A stretch of 55,999 nucleotides of DNA from Nannocystis sp. (GCA_016712315.1 JADJRG010000024.1:1-55999); one strand, 5' to 3'. Numbered from the stretch's first letter, positions 27,615 through 37,169 are shown. Numbers and translations are program-made. Notes: a model not told the origin generated them from the sequence alone.

Positions 27615-30600
27615 ATGAGCGCCACAGAACATCTTGAAGGCCTTGCCGCCGCGATCAACGATGGACGCCCCCTCGTCGTCCTCATGGGCCAGGATGCGTG
27701 GCGGGTCGGGGCGCGGCCGGATCCTGCGGTACTCGCAGCGCTCATGCGTGCCGAGAGATTGGGAGAAGACTCCGCTCCGAGAGGGCTCGTTTCTCTGCTC
27801 TCCGCTGAGCCCCTGCCCAACGACTTCTTCCAATGGCTCGCTGACCAGTACATTCGGCAGGTGGAACCCGAGTGGTTTGAGCCCATCGCGCGCCTCCCAC
27901 TGAACGCATTCTTCACGACTAGCGTGGACCCTACGCTTTCGAGGGCGCTTCGTGTTGGCGGCCGTGATGTCGAGGCCGTTCTGAGCAAGTCGGACACCCC
28001 CGCGGCGCCGCGCCACCGACGCAACCTCCACTTGAGCTACCTGTTCGGTCGCGCCGGTGAAGCGAACCCCAGTGAGGCGCCGCCGAAGTCGACTCAGGAG
28101 TTGCGACGACGAACCGCATTGCACGCGAATGCCCTCCTCGCCCGACTTGTCGAAACCACGACGTCGCTCGGAGTCCTCGCTATCGACGGGTTGACCTGTG
28201 GTAGCGACTGGTTGTCGGCCGAATCGCTGTACGGCGTGCTGTCCGCGTTCAAGCCTGGCCAAGTCTTCTGGTTCGGGTGGGACTCTTCGCTCAACACAGG
28301 CGACGCGGCCCTGATGGAGGAACTGGCGGCGCCCAGTGGCCCCATCACTTTCGCGCCCGAGCGGCTCTCTAGCTCTCTCCGCGCGCTCACACTGGCGGGC
28401 CGAATTGAGCCGCTTCGCGCGGCGTCCCTGGCGGCTACGAACGCCGTGACCATCGGCGAATCGCTCCTCGAGATTGAGCCCTCGACGCGACTCAAGACCT
28501 CGACGGCCGCTAGCATCGTTGACGACACGTGGCTCGCGCCACTTCCCGTGCTCGGTGAGGACGCGTTGTTCGAGGAGTTTCGACGGTTCCACGGTCAGGT
28601 GGAGGAAGCGCGTCGGCTCGTCGAGGGGGTGAGGCGGGGGTTCGCGATAGAGCGTGGGTTCGAGACCCCGCTTCGCGATCGAGTCCAGACCGCACTAAAG
28701 GACGCACCGCGACTTAAGGAACCAATTCTGCTTCATGGCCAGTCCGGAACAGGCAAGAGCATCGCCCTCGCGCGCCTCGCGTTCTCCGTTCGGAACGATC
28801 GCCGATATCCGGTGCTTGTCGCCAGCCGCGCATCACGGTTGCCCGCGGTAGACGAGCTTGACGAGTTCTGTATGCGCGCCGAGGACGCCGGCGCCGAAGC
28901 AACCCTTGTCGTCTGCGATGCGAATGCGCAGGCGGCTCGGTACCGGGACCTTCTGCGGGGCTTTCAAAGCCGAGGAAGGCGAGTCGTCGTAGTCGGTAGC
29001 GCGTATCGCCTCATTGACCAGCAGGCTCCGGGAGACGGGAAGCATCTCATCGAGGCGCCCCCGACGCTGGACGATGAAGAAGCTGCGAATCTGACCGCGG
29101 TTCTCCGGGAGCACGCCAGCCTCACCTACACGCCCTCAACATCTAAACTTCTGCTTCCGGCCGTCTACCGCATTCTGCCGGAGGTGCGCCCTCGATTGGC
29201 CGCCGGTCTGGCTCGCGAAGCGCGGGTCGCGGAGGATGATCTCAGGTCACGCGGGACCACCATTCGGCAGGGCAAGCCCCAGCCCGCCGGAGCGCTTGGA
29301 CAGGCGCTCATGGACGCGGGCTTGGTCGATCCGAAAGAACTTCTCGACCAGCGACTTCAGGAGTTCATGGGAACCCTGAGCGACGCGGCATCGAAGGCGA
29401 TCGACTACGTAATGGTGCTAGGGAAGCTGGACTGCCCTGTTCCCATCAACCTGCTGATGCGCGCGGTCGGTGGGAGCGAGAGTCTGGTTGATATCGCATC
29501 CCTGTTCTCTGGAGTCGACCTGTTTCGATGGAGCACAAACGACGAGGACGATGTCTTCATCCACCCTCGCCTTCGGATCGAAGCAGAGTTGGTCACGGCT
29601 CGACGGCTCGGAACGTCCGCTGCTGAGGCACAGATAACGGTTGACCTCCTGAAGGCAGCGAACCCCACCACACATGGCAGCTGCGAGCGACGGTTCGTCC
29701 TGGACCTTGTTCATCGTCTGGGTCCCGACGGCCCCTACGGATCGCGCTACGCCGACCACTATCTCGACGTAGCACGCGCGTTGACGGAAATGCGCGAGCG
29801 GCGCGGGCTCAGCGACCCGAGCCTCATGCTCCAGGAAGCTCGTCTCAGGCGACGGGTTTTTCGAGATGCCCGGCCGAACGAACGGCACAACCCTGCGACT
29901 ATCCTGGACGAGGCCCGGCAGATCGTCGACCTCGCCCTCGACGAGTTCGGCGCGGCCCGCTCGCCTGGGTTGCGCCGCATCTGCTCGATGCTTCGGGTGG
30001 AGCGCGCGGCCATCTACGGCTTTCGCGCTGTGCAACAGCTCCAATCTGGTGCATCGCAAGACGAGACTTGGCAGTACTACGAGGCAGCAAGAGACGCCGC
30101 TCGCAGCGCCTTGTTCTCCGCGGACGCCTACCACGCGATCGACGTGAGCCTCTGGATACCGCGCCGACTGCTCCAGGATGGGAACTGGGATTCCGTCCGG
30201 AAGGCGGAACTCACCGCAGACATATGGGATGGTCTCGAGCGCGTCGACGCCGACGATCTGGACGCAGACCAGCGTGGTGTCTTCGAGGAGCAACGCTTCA
30301 AGGTCTCGAAAGCACTTGAGAACAACGAGCTTGAATTGGCGGCTCTCCAGGCACTCGAGGCGATGGGGTCATCCGCGGGGCTGTTCCTGCAAGCACGAGC
30401 GATCGGCGGCGATCTGTGGGGCCGCGGGATGGCGCACGATGATGAGCGGGAGCGCGCACGACGTGTAGTCGGGTTCCTGACTGACAAGGGACCGCGTATC
30501 CGCGAGGACGCACGATGTCTTCGGTATCTCCTACGCGCGACCTGGATCAGCGCGGCCGGCAGCTACTTGTTCGGAGGGGAACGACTTCCTCTGCCGAGTT

Positions 30601-31043
30601 CCGAGGCGGACCTCAGGGAGCTTCTGGACATCGTCGACACACTCGCCAACATCGAAGGCTCGTTGGGAGACCCGCGAACCGAGTACCTGCGAGCCGTGTT
30701 GATGTGGCGGTTGCAGCGGGAGAATGCTGCGCGCGAGGTTTGGCGCGCCTTGAGCCAAGACACAGCATTCAACGACCCCCGACGCATCGTTCGACACCAT
30801 GTGTGGAGTGAGAGCGACGGCAAATCGCGAGTCTTCCATGGCCGAGTCGTGCGCGATGACCTGGAGCGTGGGCGAGCCAAAGTTCAGGTGGACGATATCC
30901 GGCAAGAGATAGAGATCTTGCAGCGCGACTTCCCTGACCTGGAGCTGCGGCGGGGCGCCTCGATTCGCGGCGGGTTCTTCATCGCATTCAACTTCATCGG
31001 CCCGATTGCGGAGCCACTTCTCAGAAGAGGGGGTGGCCGATGA
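27615..31043 (+). CDS. SIR2-like STAND NTPase (putative antiphage sensor/effector)
   Basis: Intact 1142-residue protein. Residues ~1-250 look like a SIR2-family domain: nucleotide-binding start PLVVLMGQDAW, TTSVD at 101-105 where active SIR2 has TTNYD, and LHLSYLFG where the family has an LHG-like His. Residues 370-520 are a P-loop NTPase: GQSGTGKS (375-382), Walker B ATLVVCDA, and VVVVGSAYR. A long helical-repeat region follows to about 1060, then a small beta-barrel-like end (VFHGRVVRDDLERGRAKVQV). SIR2-STAND proteins (for example Avs5) sense phage proteins and deplete NAD. The catalytic Asn and the GAG loop look altered, so NADase activity is uncertain. Stop overlaps the next start by 4 bases. 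Confidence 0.75.
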   Translation: MSATEHLEGLAAAINDGRPLVVLMGQDAWRVGARPDPAVLAALMRAERLGEDSAPRGLVSLLSAEPLPNDFFQWLADQYIRQVEPEWFEPIARLPLNAFFTTSVDPTLSRALRVGGRDVEAVLSKSDTPAAPRHRRNLHLSYLFGRAGEANPSEAPPKSTQELRRRTALHANALLARLVETTTSLGVLAIDGLTCGSDWLSAESLYGVLSAFKPGQVFWFGWDSSLNTGDAALMEELAAPSGPITFAPERLSSSLRALTLAGRIEPLRAASLAATNAVTIGESLLEIEPSTRLKTSTAASIVDDTWLAPLPVLGEDALFEEFRRFHGQVEEARRLVEGVRRGFAIERGFETPLRDRVQTALKDAPRLKEPILLHGQSGTGKSIALARLAFSVRNDRRYPVLVASRASRLPAVDELDEFCMRAEDAGAEATLVVCDANAQAARYRDLLRGFQSRGRRVVVVGSAYRLIDQQAPGDGKHLIEAPPTLDDEEAANLTAVLREHASLTYTPSTSKLLLPAVYRILPEVRPRLAAGLAREARVAEDDLRSRGTTIRQGKPQPAGALGQALMDAGLVDPKELLDQRLQEFMGTLSDAASKAIDYVMVLGKLDCPVPINLLMRAVGGSESLVDIASLFSGVDLFRWSTNDEDDVFIHPRLRIEAELVTARRLGTSAAEAQITVDLLKAANPTTHGSCERRFVLDLVHRLGPDGPYGSRYADHYLDVARALTEMRERRGLSDPSLMLQEARLRRRVFRDARPNERHNPATILDEARQIVDLALDEFGAARSPGLRRICSMLRVERAAIYGFRAVQQLQSGASQDETWQYYEAARDAARSALFSADAYHAIDVSLWIPRRLLQDGNWDSVRKAELTADIWDGLERVDADDLDADQRGVFEEQRFKVSKALENNELELAALQALEAMGSSAGLFLQARAIGGDLWGRGMAHDDERERARRVVGFLTDKGPRIREDARCLRYLLRATWISAAGSYLFGGERLPLPSSEADLRELLDIVDTLANIEGSLGDPRTEYLRAVLMWRLQRENAAREVWRALSQDTAFNDPRRIVRHHVWSESDGKSRVFHGRVVRDDLERGRAKVQVDDIRQEIEILQRDFPDLELRRGASIRGGFFIAFNFIGPIAEPLLRRGGGR

Positions 31044-32257
31044 GCTTCGAGAGTATTCTACGCTGCCACCAGCGGATCAACGGACTGTCCAGAAGCCTCC
31101 TCGGGCGTCGCGCGTTCGACGAGCTTCACGTCGCGCTCCCTGACCCAGCGAGTCCCGAACCTGGCTTCATCCGGGCGACCTCGTGGCTCTATTGCCTTTA
31201 CTTCGAAGCGGGGCGAGTCAGCCTTACGTTCTTGCGCCGCCTCGGAGAGGTCCACTCGCTGATCGACCGCGCGGAAATTGACGAGCACGTTGAGGTTGTG
31301 CGCTGCCTACGAACAGAACTCCACCACAACCTCGGGTTCGTGGATTCGGATCAGGCTGCGCGAGCGGCCGCAGAGGGGTGGCGCCGGAGGGTCTGCGGCA
31401 CCGCGATCCCTCGAGACAACAAGCAGTGGAGCAAGTGCTATGTCGGCTTGCTCAAGGAGGCGAACCGCTTCCTGAGCGCCATCGATGAAGTCGTTCGGCG
31501 GATCGAGGCCGACGGCGACAAGGCAGGACAGCACCGTGAAGAGTGGCTTCGACGCCTCGACCGTAGCTGGCCAGCGGCAGCCTTCGACCCCGTGATCGAT
31601 GAGGCGAAACACCACCTTGGCCGCCAGGCCCTCAACACCGTTGAGTTCAGGCAGCGCCATGTCGACCGGTGGCGCGCCCAACTCGATCTCATGGAGGATG
31701 GGTTCAACTTTGCGGAAGAGGCTACTCGACTTGTCGAGAAGTCGCTGCTGGACGGGGACAGTTTCGTTCTTCCGATAACGGGCCGCGACATTGTGAACGC
31801 TCTGAAGATCAAATCGGGACCGCGAATCGGGACGCTTCTCGAACAGGCGCGGCGGAGGTTTGCGGCTCAGCCCTGCACAAGGGAAGAGTTGCTCGCTCAC
31901 CTGGAGCGCAGCCGCTCGGATTCGGATTTCGACAGCCTCGTGGAAGCAGCGAAGGTTCGCTTCGGACGAGACGATCTCAATACAATCAGGTTCCGGCAGT
32001 GTTATGTGGACCACTGGCGCGAGCAGCTCGACCTCATGGAAGACGACGTGGACTTCGACTACCATGCGACGCGCCTGATCGAGAAGGCGTTGACAGAAGA
32101 TGTGCTGCTGCCGATCACGAGTCAGGATGTCTTGGACAGCCTGCAGATCAAGCCCGGGCGCCGGGTAGGAGCACTCCTCGTGGCGGCTCGCAAGCGATTC
32201 GAGTCTGAGCCATGCACCAAAGAGGCCCTGCTGGAGTATCTCGCTGCGGTCCCCTGA
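31040..32257 (+). CDS. HEPN-like protein with two tandem tRNA-nucleotidyltransferase-C-terminus-like repeats
   Basis: A 405-residue protein translated by ATGA overlap from the SIR2-like gene. Residues ~40-160 are helical with VVRCLRTELHHNLGF, an R-x3-HH motif (Arg91, His95/His96) like the R-x4-6-H of HEPN ribonucleases. Residues 182-288 and 297-402 are tandem copies of one ~105-residue unit sharing FD, AK, GR, LNT, FRQ, VD-WR-QLDLMED, ATRL-EK, LPIT and PCT-E-LL. Each ends with D-[VI]-x3-L-x-IK-x-G-x-R-x-G-x-LL, which recalls the RNA-binding tail of CCA-adding enzymes and poly(A) polymerases. I infer an RNA-cleaving effector aimed at tRNA or similar RNA, controlled by the upstream NTPase. No close family is known to me. 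Confidence 0.6.
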   Translation: MSFESILRCHQRINGLSRSLLGRRAFDELHVALPDPASPEPGFIRATSWLYCLYFEAGRVSLTFLRRLGEVHSLIDRAEIDEHVEVVRCLRTELHHNLGFVDSDQAARAAAEGWRRRVCGTAIPRDNKQWSKCYVGLLKEANRFLSAIDEVVRRIEADGDKAGQHREEWLRRLDRSWPAAAFDPVIDEAKHHLGRQALNTVEFRQRHVDRWRAQLDLMEDGFNFAEEATRLVEKSLLDGDSFVLPITGRDIVNALKIKSGPRIGTLLEQARRRFAAQPCTREELLAHLERSRSDSDFDSLVEAAKVRFGRDDLNTIRFRQCYVDHWREQLDLMEDDVDFDYHATRLIEKALTEDVLLPITSQDVLDSLQIKPGRRVGALLVAARKRFESEPCTKEALLEYLAAVP

Positions 32258-32614
32258 CCACCCGGCCGTGCCTACTGTGGAAGCGATCCCATTGGACCCA
32301 CGCGCCCAGATCCCAGATCCTGCTCTGCCTGCTGCCGTCGTGGCCCCGGAGCCGCGTGCTGGAGCTGGCTCCCGCCTCCTGGCAGCAGACGCGTGAGCAA
32401 CCAGAGACCCAGCGGCGCCTCGCCGCCAACATCTTCCGCGCTGTCGCCCTCGGTGAGCATCCAAAGGCTCTGTAGCCCAGAGACCCCCAGCCCGGGAGAC
32501 GCGGTCCGTCGAACGGGTACGAAACTTCCGGTCTCTTGAGACAGGTCCGGCGGCGTGTCCCTGACCGACATGGCGGGCGCGACCGATCTCGGGGTGTGTC
32601 GGGTGGCTCACGGC
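32258..32614. other. Intergenic stretch between convergent operons
   Basis: Lies between the end of the HEPN-like gene and the end of the methyltransferase operon, which face each other. A short plus-strand frame ending at 32475 (QQTREQPETQRRLAANIF) has some protein-like character but no start with a ribosome site and no recognisable family. No clear terminator hairpin with a T run is seen in either direction. Confidence 0.5.
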
Positions 32615-33799
32615 TCACTGGGTCTGGGTGGCCCATTTTCGAAATTCCGTCGCGTCGTATCGAGCCTGGGTTAGCAAGCGCTCTGTGGCGGTTGTCATCG
32701 TCATCAAGAGCTCGGCATCGCCGTTGAGCACTTTGTCGGCATCAATTCGCTTGGCAATCCGCTTCAAGGCCCTTGTAGCCAATTTGCCTTCGCTCGGGCC
32801 ATTCTTCACGCCTGTCGTCGCCAGTCCAGACCGGTCTCGTACCGGCTGCCTTGTAGGTATGAACTTCAGCGCCAGCGAAACCAAATCCTCATACGGTGCA
32901 TCCTTGACAACTCGGTAGCCAAAGGCGCTCCGAAGCTCTACGTTAGTCGGAGGATGACCTTCGAGCCCTAGGCCAACGAACCACTTGCATAGTCCCGTAA
33001 GGAACACCTGCAGTAGTCCATCGGGTCGATGGGTAGCCTTAGTCACGCAATCCTCCGTTTCTATGGCGAAACTCTCACGGGACGCATCTCTAAAGCACTC
33101 ATGGTCAGTGAGGTTTGCGCAGTACTTGTCGATGAATGTCCTCAGAACATTCTTGTCGATGTTGTCACTGTCAGCGCGAGTTGTTAGGAACATCAACCAT
33201 GGACTGGGACTGCGAGCCTGTAGGCTCATCAGTTGAGTAACTGCTTTGTAATAATCAGGTCCCTGCCCCCCGGGTTCCCGTGCTGCGAAACCATCGCACA
33301 GATCAAGATTAATAACGTCAAACGGGCCAAACTCACACGCCTTTTGGAAGGCAATAGATTTATCGTTTGCTATCTTCTCAAAATCATCACCAATCACGTC
33401 GGACTGCGGATGCACGTGGGTGAGGCGTTTGACTTCGTCCATGGAAACATTAAGTTCGGTCTGTGCCTCGCTGTTCGGGTGAGCACTCCTGTTGAAGCCA
33501 AGGAACTTGAGTTTAATCGCGTGTTCCGCACAGACTGCGGCGTGAAAATGTCTGAGATCAAGTAAGTCACGTCCGGGAAGGCCTAAGTATTTCAGAACCC
33601 CCCCCGTGGGTGGTGCCTCGCCAACCAACTTTTGAATCTCATCGCACCATTGATGATGCCGCACGAATTGCTTGCGTGGCCTATGCCACGGTTGGAAACT
33701 GGTCTTTGCCTCTTGACTGGGCATCGGTGCGTCATAAGAAGACACCCCGAAAATATGGTCTGCGTGTCCATTATCCTCTCCCGCTTCGTTGGCGCTCAT
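32615..33799 (-). CDS. Uncharacterised partner of the GHKL ATPase/DNA methyltransferase operon
   Basis: A 394-residue protein, last gene of a three-gene minus-strand operon; its ATG overlaps the stop of the GHKL gene (ATGA). A Rossmann-like stretch is visible: LLDLRHFHAAVC, LKFLGFNRS, DVIGDDFEKIAND, then FDVINLDLCDGFA and PWLMFLTTRAD, resembling a methyltransferase fold with the acidic motif DLCD; the last 120 residues are helical and basic. No nuclease motif (PD-ExK, HNH, PLD) is evident, so how the operon would restrict DNA is open. Base composition is visibly lower in GC than the flanks, a sign of transfer. Function unknown. Confidence 0.7.
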   Translation of the reverse strand: MSANEAGEDNGHADHIFGVSSYDAPMPSQEAKTSFQPWHRPRKQFVRHHQWCDEIQKLVGEAPPTGGVLKYLGLPGRDLLDLRHFHAAVCAEHAIKLKFLGFNRSAHPNSEAQTELNVSMDEVKRLTHVHPQSDVIGDDFEKIANDKSIAFQKACEFGPFDVINLDLCDGFAAREPGGQGPDYYKAVTQLMSLQARSPSPWLMFLTTRADSDNIDKNVLRTFIDKYCANLTDHECFRDASRESFAIETEDCVTKATHRPDGLLQVFLTGLCKWFVGLGLEGHPPTNVELRSAFGYRVVKDAPYEDLVSLALKFIPTRQPVRDRSGLATTGVKNGPSEGKLATRALKRIAKRIDADKVLNGDAELLMTMTTATERLLTQARYDATEFRKWATQTQ

Positions 33800-35784
33800 T
33801 GTTCCCCCGGCGTATCAAGAATGTCGTAGATCGCTTTGAGCAGTCGTTCTTGCTTGCGTGGATGCACGACATCCAGTAGGCCAAAAGATGCAAGAACTTG
33901 CGCAATAGCCTTAAGCTTAGCTTCGAGAATGGCGTTGCGACCCTTGATCTTTGCTGTGGTCTGCGTTCGAGTCTCCGAGATGATCGCCGCACGGTCGAAC
34001 ACATAACTATCCTGCGCTCTCAACGGCATCTGGTCCGAGACCGAGAACTCAATGGAAGGAGGCATTGATCCTACATCATCGCTCTCTTTCTGCCATGCTT
34101 CCGCAGCGACATTCTCAATTCTGTCGAGTTCAGCATCCTGGGCTTCGTGCCGGACTCCCGCTCGCACGTCGCTGGCCAAGCGCTTCTGGGTCGAGGCTAC
34201 CTGGCGAAGCGCACTGTGCAACCACTTTGTTATAAATACAGAATGTGGATGAGCATTGTTAAAAGACTCGCGGTCAATGTTTAGAGCGCTGTCCAAGCCC
34301 TCTCTCACGAAAATCTCACAAGTGATCTGCCTCAGACGGGTCTGCTCGGACACTTGGTAGCGCATGAAGGTAGGATCAAACAGCGTCCCGCTAGATCCAT
34401 GAATTCGGATCAAGACTCCTTGGTGCTCCACAGGTGCAACTTTGGGGGTCCAGAATAAATAGGCCTCGAACTCGAGTGGCCCACCACTGAGGGCGCGCGG
34501 GGTTTTGGGGAACTCCTCCCGGCACGTTCCAATGAAGACTAGCGGTTTCTTTAGGGCATTGTTGGTCGTAGGTAGCTCCCGAAACTTGATAGGCCGAGCA
34601 AGCTTTAGGTCATCGAAAAAGACGTCGAAGTCAGAGACGCGCTCAGCGGGATCCAGGAGGTTGGCCGCCTTTCTAAGCGGCATGCCAGAAGCCAATAATT
34701 GCTCTGCTGATCCCTTCGGTCCGTTAGATAGCCTAAAAGCGTCTGCCCATCCGTCAACATCCATGTCGAAAATGTGGCCGTTCACATATGGTAAAGGAAC
34801 GGCCAGACTAAGGTGCCAAACCATCCGCAAGTAGTAGTCAAAAATTCGGTCAAGCTGAGGATTTGGGGTCTTGAGTGCTGACTGGTCCCAGACGCTCTGC
34901 GCCAGTTTCTCAAACGCAATTTCAGGGGGGTCCCCCTTCACCCAAGGAAGCGCCGATGTCTTCGTCTGCCCTTTGTCAGTAGTCTTGAGCAGTTCCCCGC
35001 TTTCATCGACCCTGCCGATGTGAAAGGGGGGGGGGTCGATGGCCTGTCGCTCCTCACCCTCGGTCTGTAACTCATTGTGCTCTATCGCACTCCAGATTTC
35101 ACGGCTGCGCAACGTATCCCGAGCCTGAAGTCGAATACTGAGCAAAACAATGGTCGTTCCGTGTGTCTCAGTATCGGTCGCCTTCTCGCGCCAGATGTTG
35201 ACCTTGCCTGACTCGAACTTCTTGGAGCCATCCGCCGCGATCGATGTGTCCTCGTCTGTATACTGCCGGAGTGCGATGGTCGCCACTGTTCGGTGATCGT
35301 CACCTCGCACCTTAGTGATCACCTGAAAGGTGTGTGTCAATTGCGAGACAGAGAACAGGCCGATGCCGATCTTTCCAATGAGTTTTCGACCACCAGGACT
35401 TCGAGAGGGATCATCCGGCCGCGTGACGCCAATCGACGCACCTACTTCATTGCGTTTGGCGCTCCCCCCGATGTGTAGCAATAAGTGGGCAAGTGCTTCC
35501 GGCGCCATACCATGTCCGTCATCCTCCACCGTGATCCTATCGAAGCGCGGTGCATCGGTCTTGATGACCACCCTAGTTGCATCGGCGTCATAGGCATTCG
35601 AGATCAGTTCGCGCAATGCAGATCCTGGTTGACGGTAGATGCCATCCGTTACACGCGCGATTACGCGCTCGTCGGTCTTGAGCACGGTTTGGATTATATC
35701 AGTAGCACCATGGCTTGCTCTTATGCGGTCGACGAGGTCCCTTTCCTCATCGGCTGGGGTAATGGTGTTATGTGTATTAGTCAC
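33796..35784 (-). CDS. GHKL ATPase of the MutL/HSP90/MORC-like restriction-associated type
   Basis: About 662 residues from GTG 35784 (AAGGG 7 bases upstream; another GTG at 35826 is possible). The N-terminal GHKL fold is complete: ELISNAYDADA with Asn63, VEDDGHGM (D-x-G-x-G, 89-93), HIGGSAK, and the lid GKIGIGLFSVSQL. The rest is a long mixed region without recognisable nuclease residues. Prokaryotic MORC-like ATPases sit beside DNA methyltransferases in restriction-modification-like clusters (Iyer, Abhiman and Aravind, 2008), where ATP-driven dimer closure is thought to clamp DNA. Here it lies between a C5 methyltransferase (8-base overlap) and an uncharacterised protein. Lower GC than the flanks. 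Confidence 0.82.
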   Translation of the reverse strand: MTNTHNTITPADEERDLVDRIRASHGATDIIQTVLKTDERVIARVTDGIYRQPGSALRELISNAYDADATRVVIKTDAPRFDRITVEDDGHGMAPEALAHLLLHIGGSAKRNEVGASIGVTRPDDPSRSPGGRKLIGKIGIGLFSVSQLTHTFQVITKVRGDDHRTVATIALRQYTDEDTSIAADGSKKFESGKVNIWREKATDTETHGTTIVLLSIRLQARDTLRSREIWSAIEHNELQTEGEERQAIDPPPFHIGRVDESGELLKTTDKGQTKTSALPWVKGDPPEIAFEKLAQSVWDQSALKTPNPQLDRIFDYYLRMVWHLSLAVPLPYVNGHIFDMDVDGWADAFRLSNGPKGSAEQLLASGMPLRKAANLLDPAERVSDFDVFFDDLKLARPIKFRELPTTNNALKKPLVFIGTCREEFPKTPRALSGGPLEFEAYLFWTPKVAPVEHQGVLIRIHGSSGTLFDPTFMRYQVSEQTRLRQITCEIFVREGLDSALNIDRESFNNAHPHSVFITKWLHSALRQVASTQKRLASDVRAGVRHEAQDAELDRIENVAAEAWQKESDDVGSMPPSIEFSVSDQMPLRAQDSYVFDRAAIISETRTQTTAKIKGRNAILEAKLKAIAQVLASFGLLDVVHPRKQERLLKAIYDILDTPGEQ

Positions 35785-36853
35785 GGGGCGCCCTTCGGTT
35801 TCTGTTTTGACCTGTCGTGGACTCACTAATTATGCGCTGTCTTTCGAGTGGAGCATTGAGGATGGCTGTTTTCACAGCCTTAGCAACGCTTTCTGCCATG
35901 GGAGGAGGGACAGCGTTCGATACTTGTTCAACCTGCTCAGACAGATTTCCAACAAGCACGAACTCTCGTGGGAAACCTTGCAGTAGAAGTGCCTCATAGA
36001 TACTTAGCCGACGATGGCCTTCTGGGTGCACATGAATCTCTCTGTGTCCGAATGCAATCGTAGGACTGGGTGCGTCCCACCTCAATTGTTTGAAACTTCG
36101 GCCATCTGAGCGAGCCTGACCGGGCAGCGCGAATCGCGCGGATTTCGGCTGCATTGTCCAGTGGTTCGGGTGCTCCGGGAATGAGTTCGGAGATAGACCG
36201 CTCCTCTGGTAGTAAACTGGCTCAGCTAACCCGGAAATTGCATCTCGTACGGTGCTAGAATTTTTTCTAGTCTTACTATCCGCCAGTGAAGCTATCGGCC
36301 CACAGCCTTTCGGGAGACCAATAACCATAACGCGCCTGCGCAGTTGTGCCACGCCGAAATCCGCCGAACAAAGCTCATCTTCTGAGACATCAAAGCCCAA
36401 CTTTTTCAGTCCGCTTATCATCCTCTTGTAGGTTGGTTGATGTTTACGATCGCGAATGCCTAAGACGTTCTCGACTACCAAGAACTTGACTTGATAGACT
36501 GCCTGAAGCGCCTTTACGACCCGCACATACAGTGCGGGCATGCGGTTTCGGGGATCGGCCGCTAAGGATGTGGTGTTTGCGCGGGAGAACCCTTGGCAAG
36601 GAGGGCCTCCGATGACCCCAATCTCTTCACCCGCGGAGATCACAGAGCGGACGTGACCAACGACGCCACTGGGCTTAATCTGGGTCAAGTCTGCAACAAC
36701 CGCTTGCCCATCTGGGAAGTTGCGCCTATGCGTCTCAATCGCAGCAGGGGAAATATCAAATGCAATGGAGATTCGAAAGCCGGCTTCCTTAAACCCCCAG
36801 TCTAGACCTCCAGAACCCGAGAATAGGCTGATAACTTTCGGGAGTGGACGCAT
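35777..36853 (-). CDS. DNA (cytosine-5) methyltransferase
   Basis: A 358-residue Dcm-type enzyme, first gene of the operon. Motif I VISLFSGSGGLDWGF, motif IV GGPPCQGFS with catalytic Cys86, motif VI VVENV, motif VIII QLRRRV, a target-recognition region of normal size, and motif IX/X RLSIYEALLLQGFP and AVPPPMAESVAKAV are all present. It would methylate a cytosine in an unknown site to mark self DNA. AAGGACGAG precedes ATG 36853. The lower GC and AT-rich codons contrast with the neighbouring genes. Confidence 0.92.
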   Translation of the reverse strand: MRPLPKVISLFSGSGGLDWGFKEAGFRISIAFDISPAAIETHRRNFPDGQAVVADLTQIKPSGVVGHVRSVISAGEEIGVIGGPPCQGFSRANTTSLAADPRNRMPALYVRVVKALQAVYQVKFLVVENVLGIRDRKHQPTYKRMISGLKKLGFDVSEDELCSADFGVAQLRRRVMVIGLPKGCGPIASLADSKTRKNSSTVRDAISGLAEPVYYQRSGLSPNSFPEHPNHWTMQPKSARFALPGQARSDGRSFKQLRWDAPSPTIAFGHREIHVHPEGHRRLSIYEALLLQGFPREFVLVGNLSEQVEQVSNAVPPPMAESVAKAVKTAILNAPLERQRIISESTTGQNRNRRAPRD

Positions 36854-37169
36854 GTAAACTCGTCCTTCAGTTTGCTAGAGATCTCGCATCAGGCATCGTC
36901 CGCGCGGAACGCGCGGAGTGCCCCGTGGCTTTGGATTCGCAGATCCGCTGCAACATGAGGACGTTCTACCTCAAGGAGTAACGGTTGGGCAAGCACTCCT
37001 TCGCAACTTATCCCGCACTTTCGAGCAGATCTACCTTTGGTCGCGATGGGAGTCGGACCCACTGGCGGCGAGGTGGCGGACCCACTTGGTTCTCCGTGCC
37101 GGGGAGCGAGAGGGCATGACGAAGCCCCGGCGGTATGAGGACCGTCGGGGCTTGGGGAGGGGGCGCGCT
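36854..37169. other. Gene-free stretch with a hairpin
   Basis: Holds the upstream region of the methyltransferase operon and, at 37122-37153, a 13-bp inverted repeat (AAGCCCCGGCGGT / ACCGTCGGGGCTT, one mismatch, 6-base loop) just after the end of the IstB fragment. It has no T run; it may be an old transposon end or a structured RNA. Confidence 0.4.
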
